From assembly GCA_033977485.1 (NCBI GenBank), contig CM066987.1:86336588-86400587 (forward strand): a stretch of DNA of 64,000 nt, in the 5' to 3' direction. Within the stretch, counting starts at the first letter, position 1; every line of letters starts with the position of its first letter. The position numbers were made by a program, and so were the translations under genes. The notes under the pieces were generated by a model. It made no database searches and had not been told where the DNA came from. It saw only the letters and a program-made list of their open reading frames with translations. Source of the DNA: Hydrangea macrophylla (taxonomy: Eukaryota; Streptophyta; Magnoliopsida; Cornales; Hydrangeaceae). Below are positions 1-11,285 of this stretch, one piece after another.

Positions 1-451
1 AATGGGATGTTTCCTAAGCTATTTAGGAATCATTTTCTCCATTCGCCTTCTGATTGAGTTAGGAAACTGCTGGAACTATTCAGCGTGGGTAACAGGGTCA
101 GGTCCGGGCTGCGCCCATCTTGGTCTATCAGCATTACGTACCCCCGAGCGGTACCAACAGATTGGACAGTTCTGGACGGGACATCTCGGGATGGTCGAGT
201 AACATGTCCCCGTCCCGAGTGACTTGACATTCTGCTTCTGACGTGACAATTTGACTTTGACTGAATATTTTTGGACCTAGCAAATGTTATTAAATTTTTT
301 TTTTTGTAACTTTAGCTAAAGGCATAGTATAGAGTCGAGCACATCCTAACAACAACCAATCGCTTGTGTTTTTCTTAACCCATTAAGTTGTTTGCACTTG
401 TGATAAAAAAAAATGCCTAAAACACTTCAAATTATAACAATCTTTGCTCTA

Positions 452-485
<34 letters not shown>

Positions 486-3233
486 TGTTTTAAGTTTTTT
501 TTTTTCCATAAACTTTGATATTTTGGAAACAGAAAAAAATAAAATAAAAAACTAAAATGAGACCTATCAAACAAGATTAATATTGAAAATGAAATTCTGG
601 AAAGAAAAAGAATATAATTTTTTTTAAACTAAAACATAAAATCATATATATATATTGCAATAGTCTAATAAAAATGTATTGCTTTTGTAAAATTGGCACC
701 CATAGGTATGTTGATCTAAAAACAAATACATAAAAAAAAAGTGAAAAATAATCACCCAAAAGACCAAAAAAATTAGAAAGCTATGGTCATTTATTTGAAA
801 TAGATAATATTATCTGTTCACAAACAAGATTATCTGTTTACAAATCGATATTATTAGATATTCAAATAGATAAAAAGATCCAAACTACATGTTTTGCATA
901 ATTTTCAAATCCAATGTGTAGATCTCAAAAAATTAAAAAAAATGAGAAAGTTTTAACCATCTAAAGTTTGCATTATTCAAACGGGTAATATTGTATGTTT
1001 GAAACAAATTATTTGCATCCATTTGTGCCATTGGGTGCTTAAATTTAGCCATTAATATTTTTGCACAATTGGAAAGTTCAATGAAAAAAAAAATTAAAAC
1101 AATCACCCAAAAGGCTAAAATATGAGAAAGTTATGACTATATAAAATTATAATTTCTTAAGCAAATAATATTATTTGTTTGTAACAGTTAATAGATAATT
1201 AAATAGCTAAACAACCAACTAAAAATGTCCCTTTTTTTTGTTATGAATTTCGTATCACATGTGAATATGTGATCTTATTTTAAGCATCTCGATTTCACGA
1301 TTCCAATATGAATTCTACGAAAAATGTGTTTAAAATTGAAAGTTAAGAAATTTTAAAGTTTAAAGAAAACAAATTATAACATTGCATAACTATATCACAA
1401 AGGGTATAAATGACCGAAAATAAGAGAAAAAAATTGACATAAAAGACTTTAATTGCTACCAAACAAATAACGTGAATAACCTTGAGCTAAGGATGCCAAA
1501 ACTTCTTTAAATTTTTGCTTGTACCACATTATTTTGATGGATTTCTCGTTAGGAATCGCATTTTATTTTATACTTACTTGATCCGGACTGGTTACACACA
1601 CACACCTCACAACACATGCACACTCTAGTCTCAATCCAATACTAAAATCCCATTCTGGCTCACAATAGAGCCTAACAAGCGCCACTCATTTCAACTGAAG
1701 AATAAACTGGCCGGGGGACGAGACTATGTCAATTAGACTACAGTCTGCTTGGCGAAATCCTATTTTGTTTTACTAGTTATATAATTTTTTTTATTACTAT
1801 ATATATTTGGTATAGTGATTATATTCCAGAAAATTTGAGTAGTAACTACGATAAGTGAACTGTCAAAGAGCAGAAAGTTGAAAAGTTATACATGGAAGAT
1901 AGTGTTATTGGTTAATATTATACTACCATGTGTCGTCTATCGTCACCTTAAATTTTTTTGAAAAAGGTTATATATATATATATATATATGTAATATATTT
2001 TTCATATACATCTTTTCATTCCAAAAAATTTAAGATGATGACTGATGATACACTGTAGTATAAGCATGTATGATGCCATTCTGTACTGTCTTAATATATA
2101 AGATTGACTAGGTGTAACCGTGCCGAAACACATCATCGAGTAACTTTATTCATGTACTCCAGCCAATAATTAATTCTATAAGCACTTTCTAATAAATTGT
2201 GCCATAACATTCCCGTAATACAATTCCCAAGCAGAAAATCCTTAATTAAGTCAAATGGTTATCGAGTGAAACAGCCCTTGAGATAATAGCTAAGCACATT
2301 AAGTCAAAAGCAATTAAACCAAATAGTTCTTCATGAGCCAAATAGTCCTTAAGTCAAAATTTAAAATTTTTAATTAGGGTCTGTTGGCCATAGGGTATAA
2401 AAAATTAGGGATTGTATGGGTTAGGGTTGGTCTTAGGGACTGTTTTGCTACAGCTAGTGTTATGGGCTGTTTGGAACAACACTAAATAAGTTATATATTT
2501 GGCAAAAACAAATTCCAAAATTAAGTTTTCTGAAATAGAGGTTGTCTAAAAATTTGTTTGCCAATTTTTTAAGGGAAATTTTTTAAATTAGAGAAAAATC
2601 CAGGAAATATTTAGTGCGTAAAATTGGGAACAAAATAAAGACTTTATTTAGTTAATATCAATTACGATAGATAATACATTAAATACATAATCAATGATAC
2701 AAATATATACATTTTTTGAAAACTAAAGAAATCCTAGACATTCAATAAGTATCTCAATTAATTTTAGTCATCTATGTTTATCACTCACATAGAAAAACGG
2801 GAGAGTTTTGCAACCAAATTAATTATGGCCATTAGATTAAAAGCTTACAATAAATTCTGAACCACTCTTTATTTTACATATAAAATGGGGCTCATGAGCT
2901 CTCTTATTGTACATATATAGATGATTAACGGCTTAGCCCAGCTCGTAAATAGGCGCTCCATATCATGTTCATTACAGAAGTTTGAACACCTCCCCCTCCC
3001 CAAGCCTTAAAACTTATGTCTTCTAGGACCGGTTCTGAGCATTTGGAGGCCCAAAGTGAACTTCTACTAAAGGTCCCCCCGTACAAATTCAAGCTTTTTT
3101 CTTGCCTGAACACACATTAAAATGATCAAATTAGCACAAAAAATTGTTCACATAGCCTAAGGGAAATAAAATCATTACATGAACTCCCCCATATAAATTT
3201 TCCTCAATTGCTTGGTATTAAACAAAATACTGT
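1..3233. other. AT-rich intergenic DNA, no gene seen
   Basis: No convincing coding region is visible on either strand; every open frame is short and has no recognisable domain. The first ~240 bases are more GC-rich than the rest and could be the edge of a decayed retroelement, but I could not match them to any element in the window. The stretch contains a run of 29 T (455-483), a short AC repeat near 1595, a TA repeat (1969-1989) inside a foldback described separately, and long A/T-rich spacers. Confidence 0.6.
1918..2064. repeat. Foldback (inverted-repeat) element around a TA microsatellite
   Basis: Left arm begins TTATACTAC and runs through a conserved TTAAATTTTTT block. The right arm, read in reverse complement, begins TTATACTAC and reaches the same TTAAATTTTTT block. 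The arms are about 40 nt with several mismatches, and the loop holds a (TA)n run. This looks like a small MITE or foldback element; no clear target duplication was found, so the class is not assigned. Confidence 0.45.
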
Positions 3234-4100
3234 CACCACAAGAAAATTGACTTTTAGTGATGAAAATTTTCGTCGCAAAAGGTCAGATTTTCGTCACTAA
3301 AGGTCTTTAGTGACGAAAAAAATTTCGTCACATGTTCGTCGCTAATTCCTCGACGCGAAAGGTCTTTCGCGACGAAATCATATTTCGTCACCAAAGAGTA
3401 GCATTTAGCGACGAAATTTTTTGTCGCGAAAAGTGTATTTTTCCCAATGAACAAAATTTTATCACGAAAGAGTCCTACTATTAGTGACGAAATTTCGTCG
3501 CTAAACGTACCCTTTAGTGACGAATATTTCGTCGAAAAAAGTGTATTTTTCACAATGAATCAAATTTCGTCACGAAAGAGTCCTACTATTAGCGACAAAA
3601 CTTCGTCTCTAAAAGTACCCTTTAGTGACGAATATTTCGTCAGGAAAAGTGCATTTTTCCCAACGAACCAAATTTCGTCACGAAAGATTAATACTATTAG
3701 CGACGAAATTTCGTCGCTAAAAGTGCCCTTTAGTGACGAATATTTCATTGGAAAAGGTGTATTTTTCCCAACGAATCAAATTTCGTCAAGAAATATCATC
3801 TACTTTAGCGACAAAATTTCGTCGGGAAAAGCAGCATTAATGACAAAATAAGTCGTCGCTAAAGGTTAGTAATTGTTTACGAAGTAGTTTCGTCGCTAAT
3901 AGTATACTATTATTGACGAGATATTTCATCACTAAACGTAACTATTTGCCGACGAAATAATTTCGTTGTTAAATGATACGATTGTCGACACAATATTTTG
4001 TCACTAATAGTATACTATTATCAACGAAATATTTCGTCATTTGTCAAAAGGAAAATGAAATTTGAACCATTAGCGACAAAATATTTTGTCACTACAAGTG
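3234..4100 (+). mobile_element. CACTA (En/Spm-type) transposon left end with subterminal repeats
   Basis: The block starts CACCACAAGAAAATTGAC, a one-base variant of the CACTACAAGAAA terminus of plant CACTA elements. About 860 bp of repeated, mostly palindromic GACGAAA...TTTCGTC motifs follow, as in the subterminal region where CACTA transposase binds in known elements. No transposase coding is seen. No matching right terminus lies next to it; the best partner is the GTAGTG end at 11100, whose reverse complement shares the TGAC-TTTAGTGA-GAAA pattern. It is therefore either a truncated end or the left end of a composite element reaching 11100. The 3-bp flanks for that reading are TGT and TTT, one mismatch. 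Confidence 0.65.
3446..3850. repeat. 108-bp tandem array inside the CACTA end
   Basis: Successive units start at 3446, 3554, 3662 and 3770, each 108 bp apart, with a shared AAATTTCGTCACGAAAGA segment and a shared TTTAGTGACGAATATTTCGT segment. The last unit is diverged and incomplete. Each unit contains a near-perfect palindrome (GCGACGAAATTTCGTCGC), so transcripts could form hairpins. Open frames across the array are by-products of the period being divisible by three. Confidence 0.8.
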
Positions 4101-7100
4101 TATGTCCTTGTTAGAAATATATTGCATTTTCAAACTAAATAATTTTTTTAATCCACCTACTAATTAAATAATCTAAAAACATTCACAACATCCATATCAT
4201 TCATATTAAAGTAATCAAATGTTCATTCATTAATAAAGTCATCTACTCAATCCAATATAACAAAATTGTATATTTAAAATCCAAAATACATTGCAAATAT
4301 AAAATCCAAAAAAATCGAATGTCAATGCCCGTAATACAAGAATTTCTTCACTCCAAAAAGGTCAAAATAAAGCGTTGAATTCAATCACTCCCGATGCCGG
4401 TAAATCTGCAATACAAAAATTTAAACATCAATGTCAAAAAATAAAAAAATAAAAAATAAAGTTTGGAACATTACTTTATATTCAAAGTTTTGAAAATCCT
4501 ATTTTGCGTCAACTTCCTAACTGGGACTCGGTTATCGATTCTATTTCCTCCTACAATTTTCTTTAAGCACAAGCGAGATGCTCGAATCGGTTTCTAGACC
4601 ACTTTTTGTTATTTTTTTTATAAAAAAAAAAAAAGAAGAAAAGTCCAAAAAGGGGTTTTAAACCCAATTGAAATTACCGACTCACCTCTGCTTTGTATTT
4701 TTATATATATGAATTAAAGGTTAAAAAAAAAAAAATTGGGTTATAAACCCAGTCGAGTCTTCAGTCAGTGGTTGGGGGTGTTTCTTGTATGTAAGTGGTT
4801 TTTTTTTTCTTTTTTCATATATATATATACATATATTGTTGGTATTTGGGTCGACGTAGCTCTAATGGGTTTCATTTGGGTTTTGCGAACCAAATTAGGG
4901 GGGAAAAGTTCAAAACTCCAATCAAAATAGGAATCGTTTGTATCGCAATTCCGATTCGATTCTCTGCGATACACGTACGAATTGTCAATTCACATACGAT
5001 TAAATGAGCTTCTGCGATTCATACATGCTTTTCGAATTATTTCCTTTGTGTATCGTATCAAATCATACGATACTTATCGTGTATCGTATGATTTTCACAA
5101 TAGATCATAGAGCACATTAAACACAGGAAATCATATTAAGCATGTAGAACACATAGAAAACATCAATGATCAAACACACCTTAGGGATTAAGCATGTTAA
5201 TCCATGATTTTTGCAAATTAGTTCTTAGCTTCCTAACTATTGCTGAAACTTAATAAATTCGTAGAAAAATTTATGTTTCAAATTTGAACAGTCTGCCGGC
5301 GTGTCCTATGTAAAACATTATTCTGCACAACTTTTGTTCTTCGAGTTTTTCCTGATTCTGCACCGTTTGGGCAGAATCTTCGAATTACAGTAGCAGTTTT
5401 TGGGGAATAATAGTAGTAGATTTTGAGAAGTTTTGATAGCAGCTTTTGGGAAGTTTCAATAGCAGTTTTTCTTGGGTAGCTAGCCAAAATCAGTTTTCAA
5501 GATTTAGGTTTCAAGAATGAGCAAGTAAAATCCAAAATCAACAAGAAATCTCCTAACTTTACACTAGTTTACATGTATTACATACTTATTAAGGGTTATA
5601 TTACCTTGGGGTTTTGAGAAAAACCCAAACCTTCCCCCCTCTTGGTGATTAGTGACTGAAAATCAGCAAAAGATTAACGATTAGCCACCAAAAAAAAAAT
5701 GGTGAAAGAACAAAAACTACAAATAAGAATTCAAAAAACAAAGTATTTACCTATTTCAAATTTGTCGGGGAAATCAACACCAATAATTCTAGTTGCTCTA
5801 CATAGTTTTGCTCACTCTGCGACCTAACACAGAATGACAGTCATGACACTCTCACAAAAGCCTATCATATGTCGTGTGAGTAAAACATACATACTACTAG
5901 TAATAACACAAATTGTGTGCTAATGGTAGTAATTTGAATATCATGATGCTAATCCAATTGCTCCCTGCCCAACTATAAGAGCAGTAGATAATCATATGTT
6001 AAGAACTTAAAAAGTTTCCATAAATAGGGCAAGTACTCACATGGATCTCCAAAACTGGACATTTAACCAAAGGAATTTTGTCAATATTCTGCACCACAAA
6101 AAGCAGTTACCCATGATAAGAGTTAATCTCAATCGTCATTAAAATTAATAAAAGATCAGTCTTGCTACTGGTGCATAGGAGAGAACATAAACGTTATATA
6201 TGTCAAAACCAATACATCCGCTTCACCAGATACATGACTCGGAGTCCAGATAAGATCTGACTATGAAATACAGCGGCTCTTAATCTTGACAAATGAGAAG
6301 CTAAATCTAAATCTTGACAAACGAGAAGCTAAAGCTAATTCAAAATTCAACCATCAAACTATACATGTTACAAGTAAATCTTCAAACTTCAATCTGCTAC
6401 CTTGCCTATGGAATGTCCATAGCCTGAATAATCATATCTGCAACCAAAAAAAAAAAAACATAGAACTTATAAATTATTACACAATTCAAACTAGAAATAC
6501 CCAAAGTCTTTTTCCTTGTTTGGTGCATTTGTGTACTTTACTCGAGTCCAACGGATCGTTTGATTCAGCCATCAAACAGTATTTTCAAGAATTCCAATTA
6601 TTTTCATAAATTAAAAAGGGAAATATTTGAATTCTGAACAGTGAGTTTTTCATAAGTTCATAAATTGTAGTACAAGATTTGGATTCCAGGCCAAAAAAAA
6701 AACAACTAACTCTTGATATATCAACAAAAAAAGACTTGTTTCAAGCAAAGTTCATCAACCATACCATGTGAAAATCACTATAAATTAATGGAGCCATTTC
6801 CACTTTATGTTTTTAGCTACCATAATCAGTTTTCTACTAATCAAACAAAATATCAAAACAAACTAATTAACAAGACATGCCAATTAATGAATCTGATGTC
6901 CAATCCACCATATAAAAGTCAAACAATTCCAGATGAATTAGAAAGTGTAAACATCAAACATCTAAATTGATCAAATCAACTCAGATTATGTATGTTAATA
7001 GATACAAAAATTACAACTAGCATTGTATCGCAGACATCCAAATACATCAATCTTCAGTCTGATCCACTATAGTAAGGTTTACAATGATCCTGATTTGATC

Positions 7101-7570
7101 AACATTTGTTTATGGGTTTATCTAGCACCATTGTGTTAAATAAGGGCCAAGTATGCTTATTTGTAGGCTTTTTTTTTTCCAGAGCAGCAATGGAAATTGA
7201 ATCAACAGTACAAAATCAACACTGAAGAGATTTTTCAGGTTAAATAGCATGAAAACAGAATATAAATTTGATGATCAAGCTTTACCCAAATAGCCCAAAT
7301 CCATAATCAAAACCCATTTGGAGAGAATCCCAGTACAGTTTAGGGTGGAAAAGATGTTTCTAACTCTGTTCAATCTTCTCCCAACCAGATCTGAAAAGCC
7401 AAAAAAAAGAGAGAGAAATTAAAGTGGCTAGGGTCAGGGTTAAGGAGGTAGGGATGAAGATAGGGGTAAAGGTTTGGCAGAAGGGCAGAGAGAGAGATTC
7501 TTACCTCCTTCGTTGGCGCCTTCATCACGCGGTGAGCTCCACCTCTCGATCATCACCACCACTGGAGCCG

Positions 7571-7622
<52 letters not shown>

Positions 7623-7918
7623 GATGTCGGAGGGCAAGAAAGAACAAGAGGGGTCTGGTGGTGATCCGTGAGTTTTAGACCGTCTGTTTTGCAACCCCAT
7701 CGATTTTGAAAAATTTTCACAAGTCGAACAGTCGAACCTCAACCATTGTAATTGAATCGATAGCTGCAGAGGACCACAACTAGGGTTTCACAAGTCCAAG
7801 AAGAAAATAAGAATGTGGTGGTTCTTTCTCGCCATCGCCATAGCCGCTGGTCTCTGCTCGACGTCGATACTCACCGTCGCTGCTCATGGCTGCTGCTGTT
7901 TCCTAGGTCCATCTCTAT

Positions 7919-7956
<38 letters not shown>

Positions 7957-8297
7957 ATCCAATCTCTCTCTCTATCTTTATCTCTAACTCAGAGTTCAGA
8001 ATAGTAGCGATCGTTTGGCTTGATTTGGGTAAAATCGATGACAAAGAAAGGGGGAAATGAGGGGGAATTTTGTTTTTTGGGTCCAAGAATGAGAGGGAAA
8101 TGAAAACTCTTATTTTTTTTTCTTGTAATGTACGTGGGAATAACTTTTACACTAATTATGAGGTTAACTTCTTATGTAGGGTTAATTTTAATAGTTAACT
8201 CTTTTATGCGGGATAATTTTAACACTTACTTCTCATGTGAAACTGTTTTGGGAGAAATCTTAATAGTTATATTTAGTGCAAAACCACAAAAGGTTAA
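4101..8297. other. Unassigned AT-rich DNA between CACTA blocks, possibly cargo
   Basis: No complete gene is visible. A single diverged copy of the 178-bp repeat found at 8.5-9.9 kb can be recognised at about 4515-4590 (GGGACTCGG, then TCCTCCTACAATTTTCTTTA). Repeated TATCGTATC-type motifs occur around 4930-5100. From ~5600 to 8060 the sequence looks gene-like in places (GGGTTTT and CT/GA-rich leader-type stretches, runs resembling 5' untranslated DNA), with a GA repeat at 7576-7617 and a CT repeat at 7923-7954. Open frames through these microsatellites give only Glu-Arg or Ser-Leu repeats and are not called as genes. If 3234-11100 is one CACTA element, this is its interior. Confidence 0.4.
7576..7617. 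repeat. (GA)n microsatellite
   Basis: Uninterrupted GA dinucleotide run of about 21 units. A (CT)n run lies ~300 bp downstream at 7923-7954. Paired GA/CT tracts of this sort are common in plant 5' untranslated regions, but no adjoining gene is recognised. Confidence 0.9.
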
Positions 8298-8526
8298 GGG
8301 TCCGTTTGATAAAACTAAAAATTAAGTACTAAAAATTAAGTGCTGAATTTGAAGTACTGAAAAGTTTAAGTGATTGAATGTGCAATACTGAAAACAGTGT
8401 TTCAAACTGAAATATACTTCATTCAGTGATTATTTCCAGTAGAAAATTTTTACTTAAGGTTTTCAGTGATTTTTTTACTGTTTTTTCAATTAAGTGGTAT
8501 ATTATCAAATGCATTGGAAAGAAATA
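8298..8526. mobile_element. Possible degenerate hAT-like MITE
   Basis: The left side starts GGGTCCGTTTGATAA, a common start of plant hAT-derived MITEs. Only the inner part of the expected right terminus (TTATCAAA at ~8513) is visible, followed by a diverged tail. The interior is AT-rich and non-coding with repeated AAGTACT motifs. No 8-bp duplication could be confirmed, so this is tentative. Confidence 0.3.
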
Positions 8527-8551
8527 AGTACTAAAACTTTTCATTTTCGGC

Positions 8552-9885
8552 ACTTAGTTTTTCATAGTCTACGAGGTGAAAAAGTTATTTGTTAATGTAT
8601 CTTGATAACCGGGAGTCCGATTTCCGTTCCGTTTCTTCCTGCAACTTTTTTTAGATGTGTGGGAGGTACGAGTTAAGTGTCGTGGCTATCAGATTGACGG
8701 TTTGCATTTTGACCCCCCAAATCCCAAAAACTTAGTTTTTCATAGTCTGCGAGGTAAAAAAGTTACTCCCTCCGTCCCATTTTATGTGTCCCTTTTTGGG
8801 AATCCAACTATTTAAGGGGACAAAAGGAATCTACACCTACTTTCCACAATTGACCATAATCATTGCACTTTCTTTTTTGTTTTGTTTTGGTATTGGTTGT
8901 AAGGAAGGGCAATTTGGGAAACTAAGTAAAATTTATATACTAATTTAGGAAAGTGGACAACAATTTTGGGACATACCAAAATAGAAAGGGGGACACATAA
9001 AATGGGACGGAGGGAGTATTTTTTAGTGTATCTTGATAACGGGGAGTCCGATTCTTGTTCCGCTTCTTCCTACAACTTTCTTTAGACGTGTGGGAGGTAC
9101 AAGTTAAGTTTCATGGTTATCGAATCAACGGTTTGCATTTTGACCCCCAAAACTTAGTTTTTCATAGTCTACAATGTGAAAAAGTTGTTTTTTAGTGTAT
9201 CTTGATAACTGGGAGTCCGATTCCCGTTCCTTTTCTTCCTACAACTTTCTTTAGACGTGTGGGAGGTGCGAGTTATGTTTCATGGCTATCGAATCGACGG
9301 TTTTCATTTTGACCCCCCAAAATCCAAAAACTTAATTTTTCATAATTTACGAGGGGAAAAAGTTGTTTTTCAGTGTATCTTGATATCCGAGAGTCCGATT
9401 CCCGTTTCGTTTCTTCTTGTAACTTTCTTTAGACATGTGGGAGGTGCAAGTTAAGTTTCATGGTTATCGGATCGATCGTTTGCATTTTGACCACCTAAAC
9501 CCCAAAAATATAGTTTTTCATAGTCTACGAGGTAAAAAAGTTATTTTTTTAGTGTATCTTGATAACTGGGAGTCCGATTCCCTTTCTGTTTCTTTCTATA
9601 ACTTTCTTTAGACATGTGGGAGGTGCGAGTTAAGTTTCATTGTTATCGGATTGACGGTTTGCATTTTAACCCTCCCCCCCCAAACCCCAAAACTTAGTTT
9701 TTTATAGTCTACGAGGTGGAAAAGTTTTTTTTTAGTATATCTTGATAACTAGGAGTCCGATTTCCGTTTTGTTTCTTCTTGCAACTTTCTTTAGACGTGT
9801 GAGAGATGCGAGTTAAGTTTCGTGGCTATCGGATCGACGGTTTGCATTTTAACCCCCTAAACCCCGAAAACTTAGTTTAAAGAGG
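8552..9885. repeat. ~178-bp tandem repeat array, seven units
   Basis: Units begin at a CTTAGTTTTTCATAGTC anchor at about 8552, 8730, 9153, 9331, 9509, 9692 and 9871. After removing the 251-bp MITE nested in the second unit and its TA duplication, spacing is 170-183 bp. Every full unit carries the blocks GTGTATCTTGATAAC, GGGAGTCCGATT, CAACTTTCTTTAGAC and GACGGTTTGCATTTT. The seventh unit is cut off after the anchor. Units differ by scattered substitutions, so the array is not freshly amplified. The length is in the range of plant satellite monomers, but the array is short and lies among transposons, so nothing indicates a centromeric role. Confidence 0.9.
8766..9016. mobile_element. Stowaway MITE (Tc1/mariner type), nested in the tandem array
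   Basis: Termini are CTCCCTCCGTCCCATTTTAT at the left and its exact reverse complement at the right, flanked by a TA dinucleotide on both sides (8764-8765 and 9017-9018). The 251-bp length, the CTCCCTCCGT terminus and the TA target site are diagnostic of Stowaway MITEs, which are non-coding and moved by mariner-like transposases. It interrupts the second unit of the 178-bp array at AAAAAGT/TTTTTAGTG, so it inserted after the array formed. Confidence 0.95.
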
Positions 9886-10068
9886 TTATACAGTATGTGG
9901 TACGTACAAACAACGACAATGCATTTGGGAATGGAGTAATTTCATATGTAGCACCACTCATCACTATCACAATCTTTAAAATTATATGATTAACATGAAT
10001 TTCTTTGGGACAATTAGTGAAAAACACATTCTGATATATTTTGTTTAGAGTTAAGGACAATTCAAATT

Positions 10069-11100
10069 CACTAATAAAAAAAATTTGTATTAGCGTCGAA
10101 ATTTTTCGGCGCTAATAGTAAAATTTCATCACCAAAAGTACAACAATTCTTGACAAAAATTTTCGTCGACAAAAGTAAACAATTCCCGACGAAATGTTTC
10201 GTCATGAAAGGGTCAACTATTCCCCACTTAATATTTCATCACTAATAGTAAAACAATTACCGACGAAACAATTTTGTCACCAATGGTTACAATTCCTGAC
10301 GAAATTACTTTGTCACGAAAGTTTAAACAATTCCCGAAGAAATGTTTCGTCACTAATACTAAAACAATTACCGATGAAACAATTTCGTCACCAATTGTAA
10401 CAATTCCCGATGAAAGTTTTTCGTCACGAAAGGTTAAATAATTTTCAACGAAATATTTCGTCACTAAAAGTAAAACAATTACCGACGAAAGTATTTCGTC
10501 AACAATGGTTACAATTCCTGACGAAAACACTTCGTCATGAGAGGGTAAACAATTTTCTACGAAATATTTCGTCACTAAAAGTAAAACAATTATCGACGAA
10601 AGTATTTCGTCACCAATGGTTACAATTCCCGACGAAATTTTTTTGTCACGAAAGGGTTAACAATTCCCGACAAAATATTTCGTCATTAAAAGTAAAACAA
10701 TTACCGACGAAAGTATTTCGTCATTAATTGTTACAAATACCGACGAAAATATTTCGTCACGAAAGGGTAAACAAATCCCGACGAAAAATTTTGTCACTAA
10801 AAGTAAAATAATTACCGATGAAAAAAATTCGTCATCAATTGATAATGTTTCGTCGCCTAAAATTTTCCCACCAAATTTTTGGCAGGAAAATTTTCCGCCA
10901 ACTATTAGCGACGAACTTTAGTGACGAAATGAATTTTCGTCAGTAATTGTTCGACTTTTACCCGCGAAAATTGGTTTTGTCAAGAAAGGTTAACACTTTT
11001 GCTGACGAACGTTGATTTCGTCACTAATAGTATACTATTAATGACGAAAATAATTTCACGGATAAAAATTTCGTCACTAAAGGTCAGATTTGTTGTAGTG
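10069..11100. mobile_element. Compact non-autonomous CACTA element
   Basis: The left end starts CACTAATAAAAAAAATTTG followed by TTAGCGTCGAAA. The right end finishes AGATTTGTTGTAGTG, the complement of a CACTA terminus. Nearly all of the 1032 bp between consists of GACGAAA/TTTCGTC repeats. Flanking triplets are ATT and TTT, one mismatch from a 3-bp target duplication. No coding capacity. This is either a small stand-alone derivative or the right end of a larger element beginning at 3234. Confidence 0.65.
10247..10850. repeat. ~111-bp tandem array inside the CACTA element
   Basis: The block AAAACAATTACCGACGAAA recurs at about 10250, 10366, 10471, 10582, 10693 and 10804, a period of 105-116 bp and mostly 111. 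Each unit alternates CGACGAAA and TTTCGTC half-sites separated by CAATGGTTACAATTCC and GTAAACAATTCC spacers. Period and half-sites resemble the 108-bp array at 3.4 kb, but the spacers differ, so the arrays are related and not simple copies. Confidence 0.8.
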
Positions 11101-11141
11101 TTTATATAACAAGGAAGTATAACAAAGAAGAATATATTTTA

Positions 11142-11285
11142 GCTCACACCAAAATTGCTCACCCTTCTCTCTCGTTGGTTAATGCAGTGGGGTTCAATAT
11201 TAAATAAGAATTAATTAATTGTATAAATTATTGGGCCCACTGCATTAGTCAATGAAAAAAGATGATGAACAATTTTAGGATGAGC
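11142..11285. mobile_element. Foldback MITE, ~144 bp
   Basis: Left arm GCTCACACCAAAATTGCTCA pairs with the right arm, whose reverse complement reads GCTCATCCTAAAATTGTTCA. Pairing continues inward through a TTGGTTAATGCAGTGGG / CCCACTGCATTAGTCAA block, so almost the whole element is one imperfect hairpin. Non-coding. Superfamily not assigned because the target duplication is unclear. Confidence 0.7.

Noticed and set aside
2..230. Overlapping 66-codon frames at the window start
   Set aside because: Short, on both strands, no domain and cut off by the window edge.
3447..3851. 134-residue open frame with repeated ISDEISSLKVPFSDEY-type sequence
   Set aside because: Produced by the 108-bp tandem array, whose period is divisible by three. 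Both strands are open for the same reason and no domain is present.
4088..4100. CACTACAAG motif as a second CACTA terminus
   Set aside because: It points the wrong way to close the element and is explained as a variant of the internal GTCACTAAAAG repeat.
7424..8060. Open frames through GA and CT microsatellites
   Set aside because: Glu-Arg and Ser-Leu repeats from simple DNA repeats; no domain, and the overlapping frames are mutually exclusive.
8552..9885. 178-bp array as a centromeric satellite
   Set aside because: Only seven diverged units among transposons, with no longer array in the window.
10194..10727. Overlapping repetitive open frames on both strands
   Set aside because: They lie entirely in the ~111-bp CACTA array and have the same cause as the frames at 3.4 kb.
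3234..11100. Regular repeats considered as a CRISPR array
   Set aside because: Plant nuclear context, repeat units of 108-178 bp without unique spacers, and a clear transposon setting.
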